Assembly: GCA_001983455.1 (NCBI GenBank)
Contig: LJDB01000060.1
Coordinates: 61,036 to 125,035, forward strand
Direction of reading: 5' to 3'
Origin: Candidatus Epulonipiscium fishelsonii
GTDB taxonomy: Bacteria > Bacillota > Clostridia > Lachnospirales > Cellulosilyticaceae
DNA length: 64,000 bases
The translations under genes and the position numbers were made by a program. Within the stretch, counting starts at the first letter, position 1. Each line of letters starts with the position of its first letter. Shown piece after piece: positions 25,529 through 33,700 of the stretch. The notes under the pieces were generated by a model. The model was not told where the DNA came from and ran no database searches. It saw nothing but the letters and a program-made list of their open reading frames with translations.

Positions 25529-26836
25529 ATGCTAGAAAAAATTTCAGTAGTTAAATTTGAGGAAAAAGAAAGCAAAAATCCATTTAGTTTTAAATTTTAT
25601 AACGCAGACGAAGTAATTTTAGGAAAACCAATGAAAGACCATTTAAAATTTAGTATGAGTTATTGGCATACACTTTGTGGAGAAGGTACAGATCCATTTG
25701 GAAAAGGCACTATTGATAGAACGTTTAAAGGAGAAGATGAACTATCAAAGGCCAAATCAAAAGCAGATGTAGCATTTGAGCTTATGAGTAAACTAGGGAT
25801 TGAATATTTTTGTTTCCACGATGTTGACATTGCTCCAGAGGGAAATAATTTAGCTGAGCTTAAAGCTAATGTAGAAATAATGACAGACTACATAAAAGAA
25901 TTAATGAATAAAACAGGAATTAAACTTCTTTGGGGAACTGCAAACTGCTTTTCACATCAAAGATATATGCATGGTGCAGGAAGTTCATGCAATGCCGATG
26001 TATTTGCTTTTGCGGCAGCTCAAATAAAAAATGCAATTGATGCAACTATTAAACTTGGTGGAACTGGATATGTTTTCTGGGGTGGACGTGAAGGATATGA
26101 GACTCTTTTAAATACAGATATGGGAATTGAACAAGATAATATTGCAAGACTTATGCACATGGCGGTTGATTACGCAAGAGCACAAGGGTTTAAAGGAGAT
26201 TTCTATATTGAGCCAAAGCCAAAAGAACCTACCAAACACCAATATGATTTTGATGTTGCAACAACTCTTTCGTTTTTAAGAAAATATGGATTAGATAAAG
26301 ACTTTAAAATGAATATTGAGGCAAATCATGCAACACTTGCAGGGCATAGTTTTCAACATGAATTACATTTAGCAAGAGTAAATGGTGTGTTTGGATCAGT
26401 GGATGCTAACCAAGGAGATTTATTGTTAGGATGGGATACAGACCAATTTCCAAGCAATGTATATGAAGCCACTATGTGTATGTATGAAATAATTCAAGCC
26501 GGTGGATTTACAAATGGCGGATTAAACTTTGATGCTAAAGTAAGGCGTGCTTCATTTGAATATGAAGATATTATTTATGGATACATCTTGGGAATGGATA
26601 CTTTCGCACTAGGGTTAAGAATTGCAGCTAAATTAATTGAAGATGGTCGTATAAAAGAATTCACGGAAAATAGATATAGCAGTTATAAAACAGGTATTGG
26701 TGAAAAAATTGTAAAAGGTAAAACAACTCTTGAAGAACTTGAAAAATACGCACTGGAACTTGGTGAAGTGAAAGTAGAAAGTGGCAGACAAGAGTATTTA
26801 GAATCTATCATAAACAGCATAATGTTTAGCGTATAG
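25529..26836 (+). CDS. xylA: Xylose isomerase
   Basis: 435 residues, the length of class II xylose isomerases. Active-site and metal-binding blocks are intact: [30 protein letters not shown] (catalytic His), [49 protein letters not shown] and GSVDANQGD. It converts D-xylose to D-xylulose with divalent metal in the cytoplasm; members also isomerise glucose and some other aldoses. First gene of a co-directional run controlled by the adjacent LacI-type operator. The kinase partner xylB lies seven genes and 7 kb downstream rather than next door. Confidence 0.95.
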   Translation: MLEKISVVKFEEKESKNPFSFKFYNADEVILGKPMKDHLKFSMSYWHTLCGEGTDPFGKGTIDRTFKGEDELSKAKSKADVAFELMSKLGIEYFCFHDVDIAPEGNNLAELKANVEIMTDYIKELMNKTGIKLLWGTANCFSHQRYMHGAGSSCNADVFAFAAAQIKNAIDATIKLGGTGYVFWGGREGYETLLNTDMGIEQDNIARLMHMAVDYARAQGFKGDFYIEPKPKEPTKHQYDFDVATTLSFLRKYGLDKDFKMNIEANHATLAGHSFQHELHLARVNGVFGSVDANQGDLLLGWDTDQFPSNVYEATMCMYEIIQAGGFTNGGLNFDAKVRRASFEYEDIIYGYILGMDTFALGLRIAAKLIEDGRIKEFTENRYSSYKTGIGEKIVKGKTTLEELEKYALELGEVKVESGRQEYLESIINSIMFSV

Positions 26837-26895
26837 TAGTTGATTTTGTTTATATGCCAAAAATGATTCTAAGGAATAGGTGGGGGGATAAACAA

Positions 26896-28419
26896 ATGAA
26901 ATATAAATATGAATGGTGGGGCAAAGGAGATTTTGATGCAACATTAGGATTGTTATTTGATGGATTTTCAAAGGTAATTTCGGCTATTGGTATTATGATA
27001 TTTTCGTTTGGAATGCCTGCTGATTTGGTGCTGGGAAAGATAACTCCTGCTATTGGTATAACAGTGTTTTTAGGAAATATGTGGTATTTTTATGAGGCTA
27101 AAAAATTAGCTGAGAAAGAATGCAGAAGTGATGTTACGGCTCAACCTTTTGGGCTAGGAGCAGCCACGGTATCAACATGGCTATTTCTTATAATGGGTCC
27201 TATATTTTGGCAATCAGGTGATGCAATGTTAGCTTTTAGGGTAGGGCTTATTAGTTGTTTTGTTGGCGGATTAATTGAAATTTTTGGAGCATTCATTGCA
27301 AAATATATAGTTAAATGGATACCAAAATCAGCATTATTAGGAAATTTAGCAGCGGGAGCATTTATTTGGATTACAATTTCTTCTGTTATTTTAGTTTTTG
27401 ACAAACCTTTAATCTCCGTTCCAGCACTATTAATTATGTTCATGGGATATTTTTCAAATAGAAAAATTATTTCTACTAAAATACCTGTAGGCTTTATAAG
27501 TGTTGCTCTGGGAACAGTTACGGCTTGGACTCTAGGCTACATGTCATTTGATACGTTGCTGGAATCTACTAAACAAATTGGATTTTATATGCCTACTGTA
27601 TTTATACAAGATTTATTTTTAAGCTTTGATGATGTGATACCATATCTACCTGTTATTTTGCCCCTTCAAGTATGCAATTTTTTAACAACTTTACAAGGCT
27701 TAGAAAGTGCAAAAGAAGCAGGTGACGAATATAATCAAATGGAATCAATGATTATGGATGGGATATTTACTGTAATTGGAGCGACTTTAGGAAATCCTTT
27801 TCCTACAACTGTATATTATGGTCACCCTGGATATAAGCAATTGGGAGCAAGGGGAGGATATTCGTTAATAACAGGAATGCTTTATATTTTGTTAACAATT
27901 ACAGGATTAACAGGAATGGTTATGGCTTTAATTCCATATGAAGTTGTATTAATTATTTTAGTTTTTATAGGTATTTCTGTTTCTACAACTACCTATAAAG
28001 ATACGGATCCAAAATATTTTCCTGTTATTATATTATCGCTTATTCCTTTAATCATACAATATATTCAAATAACTATAAATTCTGTGTTACAAGCAGTAGG
28101 AACATCAATTGCTGAAATTGATCCTACAATTTTTGCTAGTGTTAATATACCAATAAATGGTATACAAATTTTAGCAAATGGAGCAATAATTACAAGCTTG
28201 TTATTATCAGGCTGGCTCGCTTATATAATTGATGGTGAAAATAAACGTGCATCTTATATGATGATAATATTAGCCTTATTTTCTTTTATTGGTTTAATTC
28301 ATAATGACATTATTTCTCTTTTCACTACCCAAGGTACAATTTTAGGCATTATATATATTTTTATTGGTATTATAACGTGGAAAGAAAATTTTTTAAGGAA
28401 AAATTTTGAAAATAAATAA
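26896..28419 (+). CDS. NCS2/AzgA-like permease 1
   Basis: 507 residues with roughly 12-14 membrane segments. ATG 26896 follows GGTGGGGGG; earlier Met codons lie before this site. The segment LGNPFPTTVYYGHPGYKQLGARGGYS resembles the helix-10 and loop region of AzgA/NCS2 purine and pyrimidine permeases, and DVTAQPFGLGAATVSTW resembles their first repeat, so I place it in that superfamily with moderate confidence. Its substrate is unknown. The next gene is a paralogue with the same opening pattern (FDATLGLLFDGFSKVI / IDAAAGQFFDGFSKVI). Together they occupy the place of the sugar transporter in a xylA-xylB cluster. Confidence 0.66.
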   Translation: MKYKYEWWGKGDFDATLGLLFDGFSKVISAIGIMIFSFGMPADLVLGKITPAIGITVFLGNMWYFYEAKKLAEKECRSDVTAQPFGLGAATVSTWLFLIMGPIFWQSGDAMLAFRVGLISCFVGGLIEIFGAFIAKYIVKWIPKSALLGNLAAGAFIWITISSVILVFDKPLISVPALLIMFMGYFSNRKIISTKIPVGFISVALGTVTAWTLGYMSFDTLLESTKQIGFYMPTVFIQDLFLSFDDVIPYLPVILPLQVCNFLTTLQGLESAKEAGDEYNQMESMIMDGIFTVIGATLGNPFPTTVYYGHPGYKQLGARGGYSLITGMLYILLTITGLTGMVMALIPYEVVLIILVFIGISVSTTTYKDTDPKYFPVIILSLIPLIIQYIQITINSVLQAVGTSIAEIDPTIFASVNIPINGIQILANGAIITSLLLSGWLAYIIDGENKRASYMMIILALFSFIGLIHNDIISLFTTQGTILGIIYIFIGIITWKENFLRKNFENK

Positions 28420-28434
28420 ATGGAGGATTGAAAT

Positions 28435-29910
28435 ATGAATGAAGATAAAAAAATAATTCCATTTTTTAAAAGAACAGATATTGATGCGGCAGCGGGACAA
28501 TTTTTTGATGGATTTTCAAAAGTTATTGTAACTATTTCTATCTTATTAGGAACATTTGGATTGTCCTCAGATTTAGTTTTTGGCAATGTATTGCCTGGAA
28601 TAGTGGCAGGTATAGTGTTATTAAATGGAGGATTATGGTTATATTATAGAGGTGTAGCTAAAAAACGAAATGATCCAGATTTAGTTGCAATACCTGGGGG
28701 ATTGCAAGCAGGCAGAATTTTTATATGGCTTTTTAGTATTGCATTGCCTATTTTTAGTGCAACAGGAGACGGAATGCTTGCATTAGAAGTAGGGATTTTT
28801 GGTAACTTTTTAGGAGGTATAATATTTATAATAGGTGCTTATACTGTTCCCATGTTATTAAAAATTGTACCATCAGCAGCATTGTTTGGAACAGTTGCAG
28901 GGGCGGCAATGTGTTTCTTAATTTTAGAGTCATTAAATGGAATTTTTACTTTGCCAATTGTTGGTTGGGCAGCATTAATTTTATTATTAATTTTATATCT
29001 TGCAAAAATTGAAACAAAATTACCTGCTGCTTTTATTGCTATTGCTTTTGGTTCAGTTATTGCTTGGATAACTGGAGCAATGGAGTTTGGAAATGTTACA
29101 GCTGCTTTTTCTAGTCTTGGGTTTAACATCCCATTACCGACATTTGGATTTTTTTCTTCAGAAGTTATTAATGCAACAATACCATATTTACCTATAATTA
29201 TTGTATTTTCAATTGGTGAAGTTATTAGCTCTATGCAAGCAGTAGGGCAAGCACATGAATGTGGAGATACACATTTTGAGTCAGTAAAACCTATTGTTAT
29301 TGCAGGTGTTGCAAGCATTTTGAGTTCATTTTTAGGAAATCCTTTAGCACTTGGACTATACTGGGGATATCCAGCTTGGAAAGAAATTAAAGCAGGAACA
29401 GGATATCATTTAGGAACAGTTGCATTGTACGCTGCAGTAGGGTTAACTGGACTTACAGCTATTATTAATGCTTTTATTCCAGAAGCAGCAACTTTGCCAG
29501 TTTTAGTTTTTATTGGGATTTGTAGTTTTGCACAAGTATTTGAGTCATCTGATAAAAAATATTATCCCGCAGCTATTATTGCAATGACACCATTACTTAT
29601 GGAATGGGCTGCAGGTAAGGCAAGCCCAGGAGTTGCTTTAGGATTTGATAATTTTAGAGTTGGTTCAACATTTATAGGTATGATTTTTGGAGCAATTGTT
29701 GTTGCTATTATTGACAGAAAATGGATTAATGCAACTTATGCATCTATTGCGGGACTAATTTTAATTGCGGTAGGTATGGCACATTCTCCAGGAGTAATTT
29801 TTACAGAAGCTTATGCACCAAGCATGGATTTTGTAGCGTTGTATGGACTTACAGCAGTAGGATTTGCGATTTTACATTTTATGAAATTTAAACAAGATGA
29901 TATTAATTAA
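28435..29910 (+). CDS. NCS2/AzgA-like permease 2
   Basis: 491 residues, about 12-14 membrane segments, with a GGAGG site and a 15-base gap from permease 1. The characteristic loop is FLGNPLALGLYWGYPAWKEIKAGTGYHL, parallel to the loop in permease 1 but with different polar residues, and FSIGEVISSMQAVGQAHECGD replaces the corresponding LPLQVCNFLTTLQGLESAKEAGD region. Paired diverged copies suggest either two subunits or two related substrates. Substrate unknown; nucleobase-like or other ring compounds are plausible for this superfamily. Confidence 0.66.
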   Translation: MNEDKKIIPFFKRTDIDAAAGQFFDGFSKVIVTISILLGTFGLSSDLVFGNVLPGIVAGIVLLNGGLWLYYRGVAKKRNDPDLVAIPGGLQAGRIFIWLFSIALPIFSATGDGMLALEVGIFGNFLGGIIFIIGAYTVPMLLKIVPSAALFGTVAGAAMCFLILESLNGIFTLPIVGWAALILLLILYLAKIETKLPAAFIAIAFGSVIAWITGAMEFGNVTAAFSSLGFNIPLPTFGFFSSEVINATIPYLPIIIVFSIGEVISSMQAVGQAHECGDTHFESVKPIVIAGVASILSSFLGNPLALGLYWGYPAWKEIKAGTGYHLGTVALYAAVGLTGLTAIINAFIPEAATLPVLVFIGICSFAQVFESSDKKYYPAAIIAMTPLLMEWAAGKASPGVALGFDNFRVGSTFIGMIFGAIVVAIIDRKWINATYASIAGLILIAVGMAHSPGVIFTEAYAPSMDFVALYGLTAVGFAILHFMKFKQDDIN

Positions 29911-29928
29911 AAGAAAGAAGGTATAATA

Positions 29929-30315
29929 ATGAAATTAACAAGATTTGAAAATCCAGATGCCGTTGAACATTTAGTATTTAAAGTAAAGCCAGAACTTGTA
30001 GAAAAATTTATTGAATTAGATCATGAAATTTGGACTAAAGAATTAGAAAAATGTCCTGCTCTAGTATCTAAAGAAGTTTGGGTAGCGAAAGATGGGGAGT
30101 TACATTCAATTATTTATTGGTCTAGTTATGAAGAGTGGAAAGCAATTGATCATGATGCTTTAAGCGAAACACAAAAACGATTTGATGATGCTTTCGGAGT
30201 AGAAAATTACGAATTTGTAGCAGCTCATCACGATGTTAATCAATGTTACAAAATTACAGAATTTATGGTGAGGAGAGAAAATTATGAACACATTAATAAT
30301 TACGGGTTCTGCTAG
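29929..30315 (+). CDS. Small TIGR03792/antibiotic-monooxygenase-like protein
   Basis: 128 residues with GAAAGAAGG upstream. The pattern EHLVFKVKPELVEKFIELDHEIWTKEL, then KEVWVAKDGELHSIIYWSSYEEWKAI, suggests a ferredoxin-like alpha-beta barrel of the ABM/TIGR03792 kind, usually a homodimer that binds a ring substrate or product. Assignment is from pattern memory and is tentative. The last 10 codons run over the start of the next gene (32-base overlap). Its position among oxidoreductases suggests a helper enzyme of the same pathway. Confidence 0.55.
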   Translation: MKLTRFENPDAVEHLVFKVKPELVEKFIELDHEIWTKELEKCPALVSKEVWVAKDGELHSIIYWSSYEEWKAIDHDALSETQKRFDDAFGVENYEFVAAHHDVNQCYKITEFMVRRENYEHINNYGFC

Positions 30316-30874
30316 AAAAAAAGGACATACTAACAACATGGTAGATATTTTAGTAAAAAAATTAGATGGAAATATTGAATTTGTTGATGCTTATGAATTA
30401 CAGAAAGAGAAAAATATATCTCCTTGTTTAGATTGCAGGTTTTGTTGGAAAACTCCAAATTGTTGTATTAAAGATGATATGCAAGAAATTTATGAGAAAA
30501 TTGAGTGGGCAGATAATATAGTTTTTGCAACCCCAATGTATTTTCATACGGTAACAGCACCTTTAAAAATAATTATTGATAGGTGTCAAGTTTATTGGGC
30601 CTCTTGGGTAAGAAAAGATAAAAAAGAAATTTTTTCTAAAAATGGTATAATATTAATGTCTGGTGGAGCCCCAAGCTTTGAAGAACAATTTTTGGCAGGT
30701 GAAATTGTGTTAAAAGGTGTTCTGGGAGATATTAATGCGAATTATTTAGGAAAAGTTGTTTTCCCTAACACTGATAGAGATAATATTTTAACAAATAAAG
30801 AAAAAATAAATGAAATTGAAGAGTTAGCTTTAATTCTTAATAAGAAATATGAAGAAGGGATTACATTAATATGA
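30284..30874 (+). CDS. Flavodoxin-fold NAD(P)H:FMN reductase-like protein
   Basis: 196 residues. The N-terminus LIITGSARKKGHTNNMVDIL is the phosphate-binding loop of NADPH-dependent FMN reductases. SPCLDCRFCWKTPNCCIKDDMQEIYEKI and FATPMYFHTVTAPLKIIIDR are the standard iron-sulfur-flavoprotein/FMN-reductase blocks; the Cys pair CLDC...C may be redox active. It probably passes electrons from NAD(P)H through FMN to a substrate or partner. The start lies inside the previous gene and the stop overlaps the SDR start (ATGA), so translation is tightly coupled. Confidence 0.8.
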   Translation: MNTLIITGSARKKGHTNNMVDILVKKLDGNIEFVDAYELQKEKNISPCLDCRFCWKTPNCCIKDDMQEIYEKIEWADNIVFATPMYFHTVTAPLKIIIDRCQVYWASWVRKDKKEIFSKNGIILMSGGAPSFEEQFLAGEIVLKGVLGDINANYLGKVVFPNTDRDNILTNKEKINEIEELALILNKKYEEGITLI

Positions 30875-31602
30875 GATTAGAAAATAAAGTAGCTATTGTA
30901 ACAGGAGCGGCTTCAGGAATTGGTGAAGCTATTGCAAAAAGATTTTTAAATGAAGGAGCAAAAGTTGTTTGTTGCGATATGAAAGAAACTTGTAGCATAA
31001 CCCATGAAAACTCAATATATGTTAAAGCAGATTTAACAAAAGAAGATGAAACAGAAAATGTGGTAAAAAAATCTATTGAAAATTTTGGTAAATTAAATAT
31101 AGTTGTAAATTGTGCAGGAGTTACGGGTGTAGGTTCGCTTGAAACAACAGCACTAAGTGATTTTAAATTCCAATTTGATGTTAATGTTAATGGTGTATTT
31201 AATATGTGTAAATCATCAATTAGTGAACTAAAAAAACAAAAAGGTGCATCCATTGTAAATATTGGTTCTGATTTAGGAGTTAGACCAATTCCTGAAAGAA
31301 TAGCCTATTGTCCCAGCAAGGCAGCAGTATTAATGCTTACAAAATGTATTGCAATGGAATATGCACCATATGTTCGAGCTAATGCTGTTTTACCAGGGCT
31401 TGTTGAAACACCTATGTTGAAAGAAAGATTTGATACAGTTGAAGATGCTGATGCATTTAGAAATGAAATGGCAAATTTATATCCATTAAAAAGAATGGGA
31501 ACCACTGATGATATGGCTAATGCTGTTGTGTACCTTGCAAGTGATGAAAGTAGCTTTATGACAGGAGAGAACTTGGGAGTTTGCGGTGGAAGCCTTATAT
31601 GA
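30871..31602 (+). CDS. Short-chain dehydrogenase/reductase
   Basis: 243 residues, classical SDR. The cofactor motif is TGAASGIGEA, followed by VNCAG, the catalytic Ser in NIGSDLG and the YCPSK active site (Tyr-x-x-x-Lys). LPGLVETPM and the C-terminal FMTGENLGVCGG are standard. It oxidises an alcohol or reduces a ketone with NAD(P). The substrate is presumably the compound handled by this cluster, perhaps a sugar hydroxyl, but the sequence does not fix it. Overlaps the preceding reductase by 4 bases. Confidence 0.86.
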   Translation: MRLENKVAIVTGAASGIGEAIAKRFLNEGAKVVCCDMKETCSITHENSIYVKADLTKEDETENVVKKSIENFGKLNIVVNCAGVTGVGSLETTALSDFKFQFDVNVNGVFNMCKSSISELKKQKGASIVNIGSDLGVRPIPERIAYCPSKAAVLMLTKCIAMEYAPYVRANAVLPGLVETPMLKERFDTVEDADAFRNEMANLYPLKRMGTTDDMANAVVYLASDESSFMTGENLGVCGGSLI

Positions 31603-31653
31603 CAAATTTAAGTGTCATATAAAATTTTAAAATCTCAAAGTAAAGGAGAAAGT

Positions 31654-32607
31654 ATGAATTATCCAAAAATAAATTATGACTATGAAAAAATAAAGCTAAA
31701 AAAAATATATGAAAATGAAAAGTTAAAAGATTTTACTGACTATGGTATAGAGACACCAGAGTCTAAGATGGTATATGGAGATTTAAAATTTCCTCCACTT
31801 TTAGAAGATAGAGCCTATACAATGGCATCATTTGTTACGTCTATTGATGGGAAACTTGCTTATATTGATAATCCAGCAGGCCCAGTAATTGCAAGTTCTA
31901 ATGTACTTGACCCCGATGGAGGTATGGCAGATTTTTGGATACTTAATCTAATGAGAGCAACAGCTGATGCGGTTTTCGTAGGCACTGGAACAATGCATAA
32001 AGAGCCTAACAGTACAATTTCACTTTTTGATCAAAATTTAGAAAATGCAAGAGTTAAGTTAGGAAAAACTCCTACTCCTTGGGCGATTGTTTGCTCAGCA
32101 AAAGGTTCCTCAATTCCTTTTGAAGATGAGTTATTTAATGCTCAACCTGTTATGATTAATACATCTCATAAAGGATTTGAATTTATTAAAAATAATATTA
32201 AACAGGAATATTATTTAGTGGGAGAATTTAAAACAGAAAAGGATATTGATAAACAGAAGATTAAACAACAATTTCAAAAATTTAAATATAAGAAAATTCC
32301 TGTTATTGTAACTGGAGAAGGTGGAAATACAAATACGACATTGTTATTAAAAGTTCTTAAACTACTTGAGATTGATAGAGTAATGGTAGAGTCTCCACAA
32401 TATTGTCATTCGATGCTACAAGATGGATTATTGGATGAAAGTGTTATTAATTATTCTTGTGTATATGTTGGTGGAACAGCTGTAGGATTTGGCCAAGGAA
32501 TGGAAGCTTGCACTTCTATAAGGCATCCTCACAGTGAATTATTATCAATTCATATGCATTCACCAAGCTTTATGTATTTAAGACATAAATTTATATATAA
32601 TTATTAA
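31654..32607 (+). CDS. RibD C-terminal/DHFR-like reductase, copy 1
   Basis: 317 residues from ATG 31654 behind AAAGGAG. The fold is that of RibD-C (pyrimidine reductase/DHFR-like): YTMASFVTSIDGKLAY at the N-terminal strand, then DFWILNLMRATADAVFVGTGTMHKEP, PTPWAIVCSAKG, EIDRVMVESPQYCHSMLQDGLLDE and a Gly-rich tail. In riboflavin synthesis this domain reduces a ribosylamino-pyrimidine with NADPH. There is no deaminase domain here and no rib genes near, and it is longer than the domain alone, with an extra N-terminal 45 residues. A close paralogue follows at 25 bases. Confidence 0.76.
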   Translation: MNYPKINYDYEKIKLKKIYENEKLKDFTDYGIETPESKMVYGDLKFPPLLEDRAYTMASFVTSIDGKLAYIDNPAGPVIASSNVLDPDGGMADFWILNLMRATADAVFVGTGTMHKEPNSTISLFDQNLENARVKLGKTPTPWAIVCSAKGSSIPFEDELFNAQPVMINTSHKGFEFIKNNIKQEYYLVGEFKTEKDIDKQKIKQQFQKFKYKKIPVIVTGEGGNTNTTLLLKVLKLLEIDRVMVESPQYCHSMLQDGLLDESVINYSCVYVGGTAVGFGQGMEACTSIRHPHSELLSIHMHSPSFMYLRHKFIYNY

Positions 32608-32632
32608 AATATTATAAAAGAGGGGTAACTTT

Positions 32633-33592
32633 ATGTTAGAAACATTTCCAAAAATTAATTATGATTATGACAAAATTAAATTGCAAAAAATATTTGAGAA
32701 CGAAAAAATGAAAGATTTTAAAGACATTGCTATTCAAACACCAGAATCAATAGAAGTGTTTGGAGAATTGAAATTAGCTCCTTTACATGAAGATAGAGCA
32801 TACACAATGGCTTGTTTTGTAAGTTCTATTGATGGTAAAATTGCTTATGTTGATAATCCAGCAGGACCTATGGTAGCTCGTTCAAATGAATTGGATCCTG
32901 ATGGAGCTAGTGCAGATTTTTGGGTTTTAAATTTGATGAGGACTTCAGTGGATGCAATTGGTATTGGTGGGATAACTATGAGAAAAGAACCAAATGGGTT
33001 AGTATGTTTATTTGACCAAAAGTTAGAAGATGCAAGGATTGCAAACGGAAAACCAAGAGCTCCTTGGGTTATTGTATGTTCTTTAACAGGAGAAGACATT
33101 CCTTTTGAAGATACAATGTTTTTAAATCAACCTATTATTATTAATACTTCTAGGAAGGGTTTAGAAGTTATAAAAGAAAACTGTCCACATGAATATTATG
33201 TGGTTGGATGTTTTGAAACTGATAAAGATATTGATGCAAAAAAAATAAAAGAAGACTTTGAAGCTAATAAAGGAAAAGTTCCAGTAATTGTTACTGGTAA
33301 AAAGGAAGACAGAACAGATTCCGAATTAGTTCTTAAAATTTTGAAACAATTAGGTATGGACAGAGTAATGGTAGAATCTCCATCTTATTGTCATTCAATG
33401 TTACAAGATGGACTACTTGACGAATGGACTGTAAATTATTCTTGTGTATATATTGGAGGGAATGCAGTCGGATTTGGCCAAGGAATGGAAGCTTGCACTT
33501 CTACAAGACATCCTCATAGTGAATTATTATCAATTCATATGCACTCACCAAGCTTTATGTATTTAAGACATAAATTCATATATAATTATTAG
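32633..33592 (+). CDS. RibD C-terminal/DHFR-like reductase, copy 2
   Basis: 319 residues with AGAGGGG upstream. Collinear with copy 1 throughout: FPKINYDYDKIKL, AYTMACFVSSIDGKIAY, DFWVLNLMRTSVDAIGIGG, APWVIVCSLTGEDIPFED, DRVMVESPSYCHSML. The last 30 residues are identical in both proteins and nearly identical in DNA, while the middle has diverged. Two copies side by side imply a heterodimer or two steps with similar substrates. Where copy 1 has AVFVGTGTMHKEP, copy 2 has AIGIGGITMRKEP, a change in the cofactor/substrate loop that may alter specificity. Confidence 0.76.
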   Translation: MLETFPKINYDYDKIKLQKIFENEKMKDFKDIAIQTPESIEVFGELKLAPLHEDRAYTMACFVSSIDGKIAYVDNPAGPMVARSNELDPDGASADFWVLNLMRTSVDAIGIGGITMRKEPNGLVCLFDQKLEDARIANGKPRAPWVIVCSLTGEDIPFEDTMFLNQPIIINTSRKGLEVIKENCPHEYYVVGCFETDKDIDAKKIKEDFEANKGKVPVIVTGKKEDRTDSELVLKILKQLGMDRVMVESPSYCHSMLQDGLLDEWTVNYSCVYIGGNAVGFGQGMEACTSTRHPHSELLSIHMHSPSFMYLRHKFIYNY

Positions 33593-33597
33593 GAGAA

Positions 33598-33610
33598 TTT
33601 GGGGACGGTT
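33598..33610 (+). repeat. Possible remnant of a clostridial GGGGACGGTT repeat
   Basis: TTTGGGGACGGTT lies in the 108-base gap before xylB. From memory, GGGGACGGTT-bearing repeats are widespread in clostridial genomes near IS200/REP-type transposase genes. Only this fragment is seen, with no partner repeat. Confidence 0.35.
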
Positions 33611-33700
33611 AATGACAATCCTATACTGCAAGAAAAAAATCAAGTTTTAAGGTGTTTAGCCGTACATTACTACAAATATTTATTAAGGAAGGTAAAATAA

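Noticed and set aside
28839..29318. 159-codon minus-strand ORF opposite permease 2
   Set aside because: Composition is that of an antisense frame of a membrane protein; no ribosome site or recognisable domain.
31654..33592. Riboflavin biosynthesis genes
   Set aside because: Only the RibD-C-type domain is present, twice, without the deaminase domain or other rib genes, and in a sugar-type operon.
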